From positions 441,715,038 through 441,779,037 of the forward strand of contig NC_081413.1 of NCBI RefSeq assembly GCF_030272615.1: DNA of 64,000 bases, in the 5' to 3' direction. Under the pieces are notes generated by a model, which did not search any database, had not been told where the DNA came from, and saw only the letters and a list, made by a program, of their open reading frames with translations. Positions within the stretch are counted from its first letter, which is position 1. Each line of letters begins with the position of its first letter. The position numbers were made by a program, and so were the translations under genes. This document shows, in pieces, positions 19,202 through 28,860 of this stretch. The stretch is from Cryptomeria japonica (Eukaryota > Streptophyta > Pinopsida > Cupressales > Cupressaceae).

Positions 19202-22200
19202 TCATAGATTTCTTTTCTCAAAGAAATGAGGCAATTCAGTGTAGGGTATCTTTTCTTTATCTTTTTCTAACTTTTTAATTTTCTCCTCAAGAATTGCAAT
19301 ATTCTTTTCAACTTCCAAAAATGAATCTGATGTTCCTATTAAGTTGTCAGCAATATTGTTAATTTCTTTTTGTGCTTTGTTGATCTCTGAATCTATGTCC
19401 TCTATCAAAATATCAGTTTTGCAAGTATCTCTGTACAGTTTCTTGAAATCCAAAATTGTTTTTCCTAGTGCCAATAATAAGGTTTCCATTTATTCATTAT
19501 TCTTCTTCACTGTTTCCTCAAAGAATTTTTCTTTCTCCTTATTCATTTTCTCCTTGAATGTATCTTCATTTATCTGGTCCAGTGTTATTAGGTTGCCGAT
19601 TATATACTTAGACAATGTGTCTAATTGGCTCAAAGAATCTTTATTGTCTATGTTACACTCTGGAGCAATCAAATTAAAAATTGGTAGTGTGTCATCTATA
19701 GCCTTATAAGCTTGTGCATTACACTTTGTTATTTTCTTTATTGAATCCAAGAGTACCTATGTTACATTTGTAGGCCTGAATTCAGTCATTGATGTGCCAG
19801 ATGACTGTCCAATTGTTCTCACAATCTGTAGTCTGCCGGTTGTAGTGATATCTTTGATTTCCTCTTTCTCCGGAGGGACAGTTTGTATTTGCATTTCTAC
19901 TACCAAAGGCTTGGGCTTTTCAGATGTAGCCGGTGGTATAGTCTGAGTAGGTACCTGAAAAGGAGCCTGTTCCTCTACCTGTTTCTCTGTGTTTTCCTCA
20001 GCAAGAGCCTTTTTCTATGATGGTTTCTCTATTTGTGCTTAAGATGATTTCACTGTAGTGTCCACTACCAGTTTTTCTTTATTTACCTCTGTGCTATCTA
20101 TTGCCAGTGACTCTGTTGGTTTTTCAGTTTTAGTAGTTGCCGGTGCCTTAGTATATGCAACAATATGCACATTTGTGTTCTTTGCCTTTCCAGTGTCCAG
20201 GGGTTCATTTGATCCTTCAGTTTATTGCTCCCCAATTCCAATGTTTTCAACTCCAATATTTCCTACCAGTGGCTCAGTTGCCACATCTATCTTCTCAATT
20301 GATTCCTTATCCACCATAATATTGACTTCCTGAGTGTCAATGTTCATTGTGTATAACACCCCAGAATCAAGATTCGTATCCTCATGTGGTGTTTCCATAC
20401 TCTCAGTCGCCGGTGGTGTGTGAGCAGTTTCTACCAGTGGAGTATCAGAGAGAGGTGGGGGCAAGTTATTAGTTATCTTTAGGCTCGGAGGTCCACCTAC
20501 CTTGCCTTTCCCCTTATCCTTCTGGTAGAATTTGATAGTCTTTGGTCTCTTAAGTTCTTCCTCTTTTTATTTCTCTACAAAAAATATGTCCCACTTATCT
20601 GCTGTTTCCTTTGATATCTCATTTACTCTTCCTACCATTAATGCTACATGCCAGTGTCCAGTTGAGAATACTTTCCGGTTAGCTTCACTAATCAGCTCAT
20701 CAATTTCCTGAGTGGAGTTCACTAGGTGAACTGCAAGTAGCTTTTCTATTTTGATTTTCTTGTCTAACTCCACAATGGCTACCCTTCTAGCTTCTAGTCT
20801 TCTATATAGATCATTGGGTATGTCATCTACATTCTCCATCAAAAATTTCTTATAAATGTCTAAGTGTAAGATTACACTATTTTCTATGCTCTCCCTTTCA
20901 TCATTGGATAATGTATTATACAACTTCCTGATATTTGTCAATGTTCCATCTTCAGTGATCTCTACCAAAAGTTTTTCAAAAGTAGGAATAACTCGTTTCC
21001 TCTTCTTTGGTGTCATCTTTTTAGTTGCAGGCCTCACTGCTTGTTGTTTTTGTCTTGTCTTTCTAGGTGTAGGTGGGGGTTCCAATGAGGGTTTTCTTTT
21101 TCTTTCTACCCTTTTGAATACAACTAGTATCTCACTATTAGAAGAAGTAGCAACTGGTGAGAGATGTGTCTTTGGTTGTAGTCCTTCCAATTCACTCTCC
21201 TTAATACCAGTTTTATTCAAAACATCCTCCTTTATTTCTTTTGGTTGTCTTGAACCTCTCCTAACTATCTGCTCTATTTTCTTAACTCTTTTCTGAGATT
21301 GAATGCCACTCTCAATTGTTTCATCATTGCCAAATACTTTTTCTTTCGGTACCTTACGAGCTTCTAAGAGGGCTTTTGCAGAAGTTTCAACTATGTTGTC
21401 ATTAGCCTCATATCCCATCTTTGTAACCCAAACAATCCTAGGGATAACTGCCTCCATCCAGATTTCGTCTTTCTTAATCACAAAGCATATCTCTTTTTGA
21501 TACTTATCAATAATTTCTTGAGATAGCCTTATTCTTGTCTTCATTCTTGCTTTCAAAGTTTGAATATATTCATTTATGTTTTTCTCTCTGTCATCTCCCA
21601 TGTTGTTTAGTGTGTCTAACAGTTGCTTTCCTATTGGGATATCAAAACCAAAGTCTTTCCTACCAATACCGGGTACTTCCTTGGTAATATATAACATAAA
21701 GCATACAATCAAGTTACCAAATCTGAAAGTTCCCTTCTTATCACCTTTGATTTTCTTTAAGTTGTCTATCAGTTCATCTTTAAGCCATTCACATACATCA
21801 ATTCTTGCATTGTCATTTACCACGTCATATACACTTTTAATACATAAACTGGAAACTGAGTTTAGTCTGTTTGCATGTGTAGCCTTATAACCAAGAATCA
21901 TACTGACAAATATAACATTGATGTCCTTCACATCATTGACTCTTAGGGATCTTTTGTCAAATGTTGCGCTGGATAAGTTCATCACAGTGTCATTTGAAAC
22001 TTTCTTAGTTCTGCCAGGCCTGCTACTGGTAGAAGGTAAGTCTATCACTGCCCTAACTACCTCTTTAGTGATCTTATGGATGGAATCCAACCAAAAGAAC
22101 TCTCCATGAACTCTACTCAAGACTATCCTTATCACATCTTCAGGAAAATCAGGGATACTAAGAATGTCCACAAAGCCTAGGGCTTCCACTATCTTGTGTT

Positions 22201-22465
22201 TCGCTTTAACATTACCATTTTCATCACAAATTTCAGTCCTATACATGTTCATTATTTCTTCACCTCCTAGTTCCTCAATATGACAATGTATATACATTCT
22301 AGGATCCTCTGCATAAACTACTCCCTTACGTATTTTCGAAAATGCTCCTAGGGTATCATCTTTCTTTACAATTTTGGGAATAAGTTTGAACACGGGTCTA
22401 GGACGCTTGATAACCTCAATCACAGTAGGGTTTGTGATAAATTTAGGTGCAGATGAAGAAGCCAT
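19202..22465 (-). pseudogene. Element D ORF2: large conserved protein of unknown function
   Basis: One reading frame of 1,088 codons from the ATG at 22465 (MASSSAPKFITNPTVIEVIK). It is open for 632 codons; six internal stops follow, at 20567, 20222, 20039, 20015, 19757 and 19490. Residues about 1-340 form a globular region (PRPVFKLIPKIVKKDD, GEFFWLDSIHKITKEVV, CEWLKDELIDNLKKIKG, FRFGNLIVCFMLYI) that is conserved in element A. About 420-490 is basic and Pro-rich (PPPTPRKTRQKQQ, KKMTPKKRKRV), like a nuclear localisation signal. The middle is acidic, Thr/Pro-rich and low in complexity. The last 170 residues are charged and predicted to coil (KNIAILEEKIKKLEKDKEK). I do not recognise it; the N-terminal layout faintly recalls the plant transposon-protein domain found in other plant retroelements. 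No pol motifs are present. Confidence 0.85.
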
Positions 22466-23371
22466 AGTTATAAATACCTTAATCTACCTTTAGGATGAAT
22501 TGCTTCACTTTTCGCTAAGGATGCATTCGCTCGAGATTTTCGCACTCTCTGGAGATTTGAATGCTCAGTGAATGAAAAAGGAGCCAAAACACTCGCTTTA
22601 TAATGCTATTTCTTTCAACTGCCACATTTAATGCCTGCCAGTTAAGTCAAAAATTTAACTCATCTTCCGGTAAAGAAGTAATCCAACTTCTCACAATCAA
22701 TCGAGGGTTAATTAACTACCTCTTTAGTGATCTTATGGATGGAATCCAACCAAAAGAACTCTCCATGAACTCTACTCAAGACTATCCTTATCACATCTTC
22801 AGGAAAATCAGGGATACTAAGAATGTCCACAAAGCCTAGGGCTTCCACTATCTTGTGTTTCGCTTTAACATTACCATTTTCATCACAAATTTCAGTCCTA
22901 TACATGTTCATTATTTCTTCACCTCCTAGTTCCTCAATATGACAATGTATATACATTCTAGGATCCTCTGCATAAACTACTCCCTTACGTATTTTCGAAA
23001 ATGCTCCTAGGGTATCATCTTTCTTTACAATTTTGGGAATAAGTTTGAACACGGGTCTAGGACGCTTGATAACCTCAATCACAGTAGGGTTTGTGATAAA
23101 TTTAGGTGCAGATGAAGAAGCCATAGTTATAAATACCTTAATCTACCTTTAGGATGAATTGCTTCACTTTTCGCTAAGGATGCATTCGCTCGAGATTTTC
23201 GCACTCTCTGGAGATTTGAATGCTCAGTGAATGAAAAAGGAGCCAAAACACTCGCTTTATAATGCTATTTCTTTCAACTGCCACATTTAATGCCTGCCAG
23301 TTAAGTCAAAAATTTAACTCATCTTCCGGTAAAGAAGTAATCCAACTTCTCACAATCAATCGAGGGTTAAT
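22054..23371. repeat. 659-bp exact tandem duplication in element D
   Basis: Unit one 22054-22712 and unit two 22713-23371, both starting TAACTACCTCTTTAGTG and ending CGAGGGTTAATT. I see no difference between the copies by eye, although the host element is full of point changes. The unit carries the first about 137 codons of ORF2 plus its upstream spacer. Short TTAA microhomology marks the joint. Confidence 0.95.
22713..23124 (-). pseudogene. Element D: truncated second copy of the ORF2 start
   Basis: A repeat of the first 137 codons of ORF2 (start codon at 23124), cut off at the tandem-duplication joint (TKEVVN then stop). It lies upstream of the full ORF2 in transcription order, so in the element RNA it would precede the longer copy. 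It is a by-product of the duplication and not a gene of its own. Confidence 0.9.
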
Positions 23372-23415
23372 TAGCATGTTTTGAATTTGTTGCCATACCT
23401 CCAAAGGATTATTTC

Positions 23416-24528
23416 TTAGTTAGATGAAGAATCTCTTGTCGGTGGAGTGATACTCTGTTCTACCGGTGAAGGAATAGCTTCACTAACATTCATGTGAGAC
23501 TTTTTAATCCATTGTTTTGAAAATTCTTGCTTTACCTCTTCAACCTTTTCTTTACCTTTCAAACTAGGTCCTTTGTTATTTGCCGGTGATGCCTTACTTC
23601 TACAGAATTTTGCAATATGTCCAATTTTGTTACAAGCATAATAAGTCACATTGTTTTTGTAAATAGCTTTCCCATATCCTATGTCGGTATGTGTTCTGCA
23701 TTGATTAGATAGATGTCCAAATCTTCCACAAATATAACATCTTACATTCATTCTGCAATTTTCTGAATTAGGACCAACTTTATTGCACTTATAACATTGA
23801 CCGGTGGGTGTATTAGTGTCCTGATAATTTCTAGATCTACACTGATTTTCTCTATGACCGTACTTGTTATAGTTAAAGCATTTTCCATTGAATTTATATG
23901 AATTAGGTTGTCTTACCGGTTTGCTGTGATCATGATTGTTTGCAGTACCAGAGCTTTCACCAACTTCAAACCCAAGGCCATTTGTATCTCCATTAGGTTT
24001 CTAATTCTTCAACATGTCATCAAGTTCTTCTGAACTTTTCTTGAATTTATCCTTGTGTTGATTTGCAGTAGTCAACTCATTTTCCAAGAAATCTTTCTGT
24101 CTCATGAGTTCAGTTCTATCATTTTGTGTATGCATCAAATCTGTCTTTAACATATAATTTTGATGACTGAGTCTTGTGTCTTCATTTCCAGCATCATTTA
24201 GTCTTCTAACCAAGTCATCTTCATTCTTCTTTCTATTTTCAATGTCTTTACTAAATCTCATAGCCATATCTTGCATCTCATTCTTCATTGTACTATTTTC
24301 TTGTCTCAGCTTGTTCACAAGGTCATTAAGAGTTTCTTTCTCATCATCATCACTCTGCATCTTCTCAAAAAGTTCTCTTCTTTTGTTCCTAGCAATAGTG
24401 AGATTTTTTTAAAGTCCTTGAATGATTTCCTATGCAGCCTTCAGTTCATCTTCAAGTTTGATATTCTTCACTTTTTCTGCATCATAGTTTGCAAGAGATG
24501 TTTCAAGTTGCTTCCTCAAGTTCTCCAT
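23416..24528 (-). pseudogene. Element D ORF1: coiled-coil and zinc-knuckle protein (gag-like)
   Basis: A single 371-codon frame from the ATG at 24526-24528 to the stop at 23416, with a few internal stops (for example the one that opens at 24001). Residues about 1-175 are a long heptad-rich coiled coil (LRKQLETSLANYDAEK, KSSEELDDMLKN). About 200-300 has four CCHC-like knuckles: CFNYNKYGHRENQC (one Cys lost), CYKCNKVGPNSENC (His lost), CYICGRFGHLSNQC (canonical) and YYACNKIGHIAKFC (one Cys lost). A basic tail follows. Knuckles bind nucleic acid in retroelement Gag proteins, so a packaging role is likely. Element A has the same ORF (61565-62716). Confidence 0.85.
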
Positions 24529-24585
24529 CTCTACTGGTGTTAGAATCTTCCTCAAGTTGTTAGGCTTTTGAAAATAGAGGACCAG

Positions 24586-24597
24586 GCTCTGATACCA
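24586..24597 (-). other. Element D: primer binding site
   Basis: The minus strand reads TGGTATCAGAGC, a perfect complement to initiator Met tRNA, two bases inside the 5' LTR. It is the same primer type as in the copia elements C, F and H and in element A. Confidence 0.92.
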
Positions 24598-24599
24598 AT

Positions 24600-25395
24600 T
24601 GTTAGGATTCCCAAAGATACTGAGGGGGGGGGGGGTGAATCAGTATCTAACCGGTTATATAATTTTTTGAACTTATTATATGAAAAGCATTCCAAAACTA
24701 TGTACTGATAAACCAAATTTAATGCAGTAAATAAGAACAAAAGGGACAACATGAAAAGCACACCATAACATAATATTTTAACAAGGAAACCTGGTGTGGG
24801 AAAAACCTCAGTGGGATTTGTGACCCACAATATTCGCTTACTGGCCAATAAGAGAATATTACTATTACAATAGGGGCTTGCACATGCAGGAAGGCCAACT
24901 GCCTAAAGCTCATTGCTTACATACAAAAGAGAAGTCTCATTAACTTACAAAAGTGGATTATAAAAATCCAATGTCATGTACTGCTACAAAAGGGCATCTA
25001 CTATGCAAGATCTAGTACCAATTTAAGCTCTGTAGTAATCATAAACCCTTATCCAAAGTCTGCCTTATAATTTGCATATTAGGTCTGCAATAAGCTAACC
25101 ACATCCACACCATATATCCTTCTTACAAATGTTTTACAAGATCTCATACTTATGTGAGTCTTATTACAATCCGCCATGTCGGCTTACAAAAAGATTTTAT
25201 AATTAAATACAAAATATAATTAAACAAAATTCCTATTGGCCATGGTGCTGGTAATCAATCTTTTTGGTGCCAGTGAACTGTATGCCAGTGTAGAGTCTGC
25301 TGGTGCTGGTGCCTGCCAGTATCATATGATTGTAACATCAATGAAAATACCTTCATTAACCTACAATTTCTTATTGGAGTGTGCATTTTCCAACA
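24600..25395 (-). repeat. Element D: 5' LTR
   Basis: 796 bp, plus-strand ends TGTTAGGATTCCC and TTTTCCAACA. It is very similar to the 3' LTR at 18004-18802, with scattered mostly C/T and G/A differences and a longer G-run (about 24626-24637). Confidence 0.92.
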
Positions 25396-25400
25396 CTTGT

Positions 25401-26258
25401 TGGTGTTTCTTAATCTTGTTCTATTCGTTTTGATGATCTACCTTGATTGTTGTGTGTTTTTTTGGTAATTTTTCTGAACCGGTGATGATTTTCATGTTAT
25501 GCAGTTTTCTTGGTGGTGTAGCATGTTGTGGTTGATCTTGGCATGATTTCCGATGGAGTTGAGAATTTGGGAATTTGAATTAGGTCCATGTTATGTCAGG
25601 AAAATTATTATATTGGTCTGGTGGTTGATCTTTGTATCATGTGATGTAATTTTGTAATTGTGAGTTTAGCCGACCTTGTTATCAAGGTTGATGATCTATA
25701 TATATATAGGTAATATATTCATTTAATTTAGGTGTCAAGGTTGTGTTTGCATTATTAGAGAGTGGTGTATGTGTGAATAAGTGATTTATCCTTTGGTGTT
25801 GTGATTAAGGAGAGATTGGTGTTTTAGAGAAGACAACTATGCTTAACCGAAACTGTAATAATGTATTTGGAGATGCTGTTCTTTCAGTTTATTTCTTTCG
25901 GATTGTAGTCCAAATCTTGTTTTAAGTCAGTGAGACTTCCCTAAGGGTTGTATCCTTCTAGGTCATTATCTTCTGAGTAGTGAGCTCTATGCAATGTGCC
26001 TAAATGTATGTGCATTCCCCATTGTAATACTTACACATACTACTGTAGAGTATCATCTTACTGTGGGTAGGTTCCTACCGTGGTTTTTCCCTTTACCGGG
26101 TTTTCCACATCAAAATCTTGGTTTTGTGAGTTGTGATTTCAATTTTCTTATCTTTGTTATTTCTGCACTTTATCAAATTTATATTTGCGATTAATTTTGT
26201 AGATCCAGTGAAAACTGATTCATCCCCCCCTTAGTTTTCCTCCTCTTTGCTGCTAACA
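25401..26258 (+). repeat. Copia F: 3' LTR, right part
   Basis: Resumes after the right target copy of D (CTTGT, 25396-25400) with TGGTGTTTCTTAATC and matches the 5' LTR from about 6865 on. Ends TTTGCTGCTAACA at 26258, directly followed by the target duplication TTTCT. A TATA-like run lies at about 25697-25708. Confidence 0.88.
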
Positions 26259-26263
26259 TTTCT

Positions 26264-26702
26264 ACCCATGACACGTCATTCATCTCTTAATTCCTACACT
26301 ATCTATGCTCTCATTATTTTATTATTTCCTTTACCTACTCTTTTAATCCTAGTTGTCCATTTATCTTTACACCTCTTAATCTTATCCCTCCATTTCCTAA
26401 AGTCTCTTCTATATAAGAGGATATTCTTTTTCATTATAAACCCTAATCAATGCATCTAATCGACACTTATGTAATTTAGCCTTCTTGTGATCAAGCTATC
26501 AACCACAATCTATTCTTTGTTGAGCTCTTGTGCACACTACTTGACATATGAATGGTAATATTGATTTATTGTGTGAATTTGCATGATCTTAGGTATCTAT
26601 ATTGGTGTATGGTAGATGTTTCATTATAGGACTTAGATTGTTTGTGGTTAGATCTTTATGGTTTTACAATAGGTTTTCATCATCATATTTTCAACGTATA
26701 CA
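26264..26702 (+). repeat. Element I: 3' LTR, right part
   Basis: Continues the LTR that starts at 6202, on the far side of copia F. It contains TATATAAGAGG followed by TATAAACCCTAATC, the usual look of an LTR promoter and transcript start. The end is placed tentatively at CAACGTATACA (26702), because from about 26704 on the sequence resembles the one at 63937-64000. No second copy of this LTR is in the window to confirm the end. Confidence 0.5.
26410..26420 (+). promoter_or_regulatory. Element I LTR: TATA box
   Basis: TATATAAGAGG is a good plant TATA box and fits the LTR of a plus-strand element. The transcript start would be about 30 bases further on, near the TATAAACCCTAATC stretch. Confidence 0.55.
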
Positions 26703-27039
26703 AAAGCTATGAGTGTCACATAGTGAGGAGCAACATTATAGGAAACAAATGTTATTTAGAAGGGATAGGACAAATGTGTCAGTCATTGTCACTTGTCATT
26801 TGAATAATAACAATCATGATAAGTTGTTGATTTTTATGCTCCAAATTTTAACATTTCATTAGTTGAATAACCATGAATTTGGTGATACATACACAAAGTA
26901 ATTTTCGTGATTTTATTTACAATTTTTCCTTCACTTTTGTAAAAGGAGAGTAATCAAGTTGGTTTTAAATAGTTTTAACAAAATAAACTCTTTATTAGAT
27001 GAAAATTTAGGAGAAGGCATAGATTTATTACACAATAGG
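26703..27039. other. Non-coding repeat flank
   Basis: I see no gene. The first part (26710-26760) has the phrase GTCACATAGTGAGGAGCAAC, which recurs at 63942-63961 with similar flanks, so this is the edge of a dispersed repeat. The remainder is AT-rich. Confidence 0.5.
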
Positions 27040-28860
27040 TTAGGGGGTGTCAAAAAAGGAGGAGGCTAGAAACCTAAACCTTCTTTAGAAAAGTGTGATA
27101 TATATTTCTTATGAGCCTTAATAATTTGTTACATACATCCTAAACCATATCCATTGTATCCATGTTTAGAAAATATTTTCAGACCAACTCCATATTATTT
27201 TTCTAAATCAAATGTTGGATCTTTAGTGGGTGTTGAAATGTTAGGAGAAAAGCATTGACTCTTAGTTTCAATTTTGTTTGTCTAGAGGTCCCCAATCATC
27301 ACTAAAAAATGTGTTGAAAGAAGAAGAGGTTGGAATGGATTTAGAAGAAGCCTGAATAAATGAAACACAAGGCTCCTTTGGGGCTTCATTTTTAAATTAG
27401 GGGACTTCATATTCTCCATAAAAGAGGGATGCAAAGTCTAAAAAATCCCAATTATCTTCTAAGAAAATATCATCAATAGGAAATTGTGTTGTATAAGGAA
27501 CCACAATGTTAAAGGAAGATATATATGCCCTACCCCTTTTTCAACATTTCTATTCAATTTTGTATTAACTTCTACGGTGTACATATTGTTATTGTGAATG
27601 AATTTGTGTGTGCAATGAAGAGTAGAAGTGTCTGCTTGCATAGAATGGAGCCATGGTCCACCTAGAAGAACATTATAATTGATAGTATCAAGCATGACAT
27701 GGATTTGTGTAGGCATAATAAAAAAAAATACTTTAATAAGCAATGTACTTTATGTAATGATTGTCTACCAACATTATTAAAGCCACAAATAGAGATAGAA
27801 TCAGGTTGAATGAGGTAAGTATCCACTTTTATCTCATGCAACAAATTTATGCTACAAATATTAAGATCTGGTCCATTATCAACTAAGGTACATCTTATTG
27901 CATTATCATTAATGAGCACAATAATCATGAGGGGATCATATTGATTTTGAACTTCAAATGTAGGTAGATCATATTATTTTAACATAATATCAAACTTTGT
28001 TTCATGCATATAACAAAAAAAGGCTACTGCATCATTCAACTTAGTAGAAAGTGAAACAACTACCCTTTATAAGGATCCTTGGAGCATCCCATGGTATGCA
28101 GGTGAAGTTTGAATCAAATCCCAAAGCGATATCTTAGTTGGAGAAGTGTGTAAAGTTTATCAATAAGATAATACTCCTTACCAACATGTTGCGAAAGATG
28201 AGGGGGTGGAGGACAAAAGGTTAAGAAGTAGGAAGAACATTTGGATCTTTCTTGTTGTTACGAGTGTTATATGTTATTGTGACAATTGTTGATTCATCCT
28301 ATCTCTTTGAGAGAGTAATTTTGCATAGTTCAAGATGTAGTTGGTAGGTCTAGTTGGATTCTTAATACCTTTTAGAACAATAATAGGTTTGTTTTGAGGT
28401 CAACGGGCATCATGATAAACAACAAGATACACATGACTAGAAACATGAATATTATTGAATTGATTGGGAAATTTATTCTTTAAAGATTCATCTTCAAGAG
28501 AGAGAGCATTGGAAGCATTGCTAATGATATATTCCTCTTGCACCAAAATATCTTCATGAGTATGACCAATTTTGAGAGAGGGACATGCATGATTAATTAA
28601 TACTTTATCTCTAGAAGAGATGTCATTAAAATGAATAGTAGGTAATGTTTTATGAAGGGAAGTCTTAAAGGTATCGTCATCTTGCATAAAATATCCTCAT
28701 GAGTGGGAACAATTCTGGGAGAGGGACAAGCATGATTAATCAATGCTCCATTTGTATAAGCAAGAGCATTAATAAAGGTTCTACTATTATCATCCTCTTG
28801 CCTCAAAATATTCTTATGAATAGAAGGATCTCTAGGAGAGGGATGGAGTTGCATAGGAAG
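27040..28860 (-). pseudogene. Ty3/gypsy relic: protease and G-patch region
   Basis: Badly decayed gag-pol fragment on the minus strand. Between 27928 and 27459 two overlapping frames give retropepsin-like sequence (CTLVDNGPDLNICSINLLHE, then MLDTINYNVLLGGPWLHSMQ and STLHCTHKFIHNN), a pattern known from plant gypsy proteases; the catalytic triad is altered. Downstream (27440-27040) the three frames together give VPQFKNEAPKEPC-type sequence and a glycine-rich stretch like a G-patch (SKHGYNGYGLG). Upstream (28400-28854) is a charged, repetitive part with two similar segments (INHACPSPRIVPTHEDIL and INHACPSLKIGHTHEDIL). No reverse transcriptase is visible. I am sure of the retroelement origin, less of the family. 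Confidence 0.65.

Larger units (their letters stand above)
18004..25395 (-). mobile_element. Non-autonomous LTR element D (two novel ORFs, no pol)
   Basis: Complete LTR element on the minus strand inside the 3' LTR of copia F. Ends are TGTTAGG...CCAACA; the target duplication is CTTTT/CTTGT (one mismatch). LTRs are 18004-18802 and 24600-25395. The primer site (iMet) is at 24586-24597 and the polypurine tract at 18803-18817. Between them lie ORF1 (23416-24528, coiled coil plus zinc knuckles) and ORF2 (19202-22465, unknown). No protease, integrase, reverse transcriptase or RNase H can be found, so it must depend on other elements. An exact 659-bp tandem duplication lies at the start of ORF2. 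Element A (38464-63693) is a relative with the same layout. Confidence 0.9.
6474..26258 (+). mobile_element. Copia element F (with nested LINE, TRIM and element D)
   Basis: Full Ty1/copia retrotransposon on the plus strand. The 5-bp target duplication TTTCT is perfect (6469-6473 and 26259-26263). The order is 5' LTR 6474-7695, iMet primer site 12577-12588, gag from 12630, protease, integrase, reverse transcriptase and RNase H to about 17300, polypurine tract 17628-17640, and 3' LTR 17641-18003 plus 25401-26258. Both LTRs come to about 1.22 kb once insertions are removed. Three younger elements interrupt it: a LINE (7696-12573), a TRIM (13097-13463) and element D (18004-25395). Coding capacity is destroyed by many stops and frameshifts. 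Confidence 0.92.

Noticed and set aside
20856-21296. Plus-strand open frames across 19300-22800
   Set aside because: They are antisense reflections of the long ORF2 of element D; the minus-strand frame is longer and conserved in element A.
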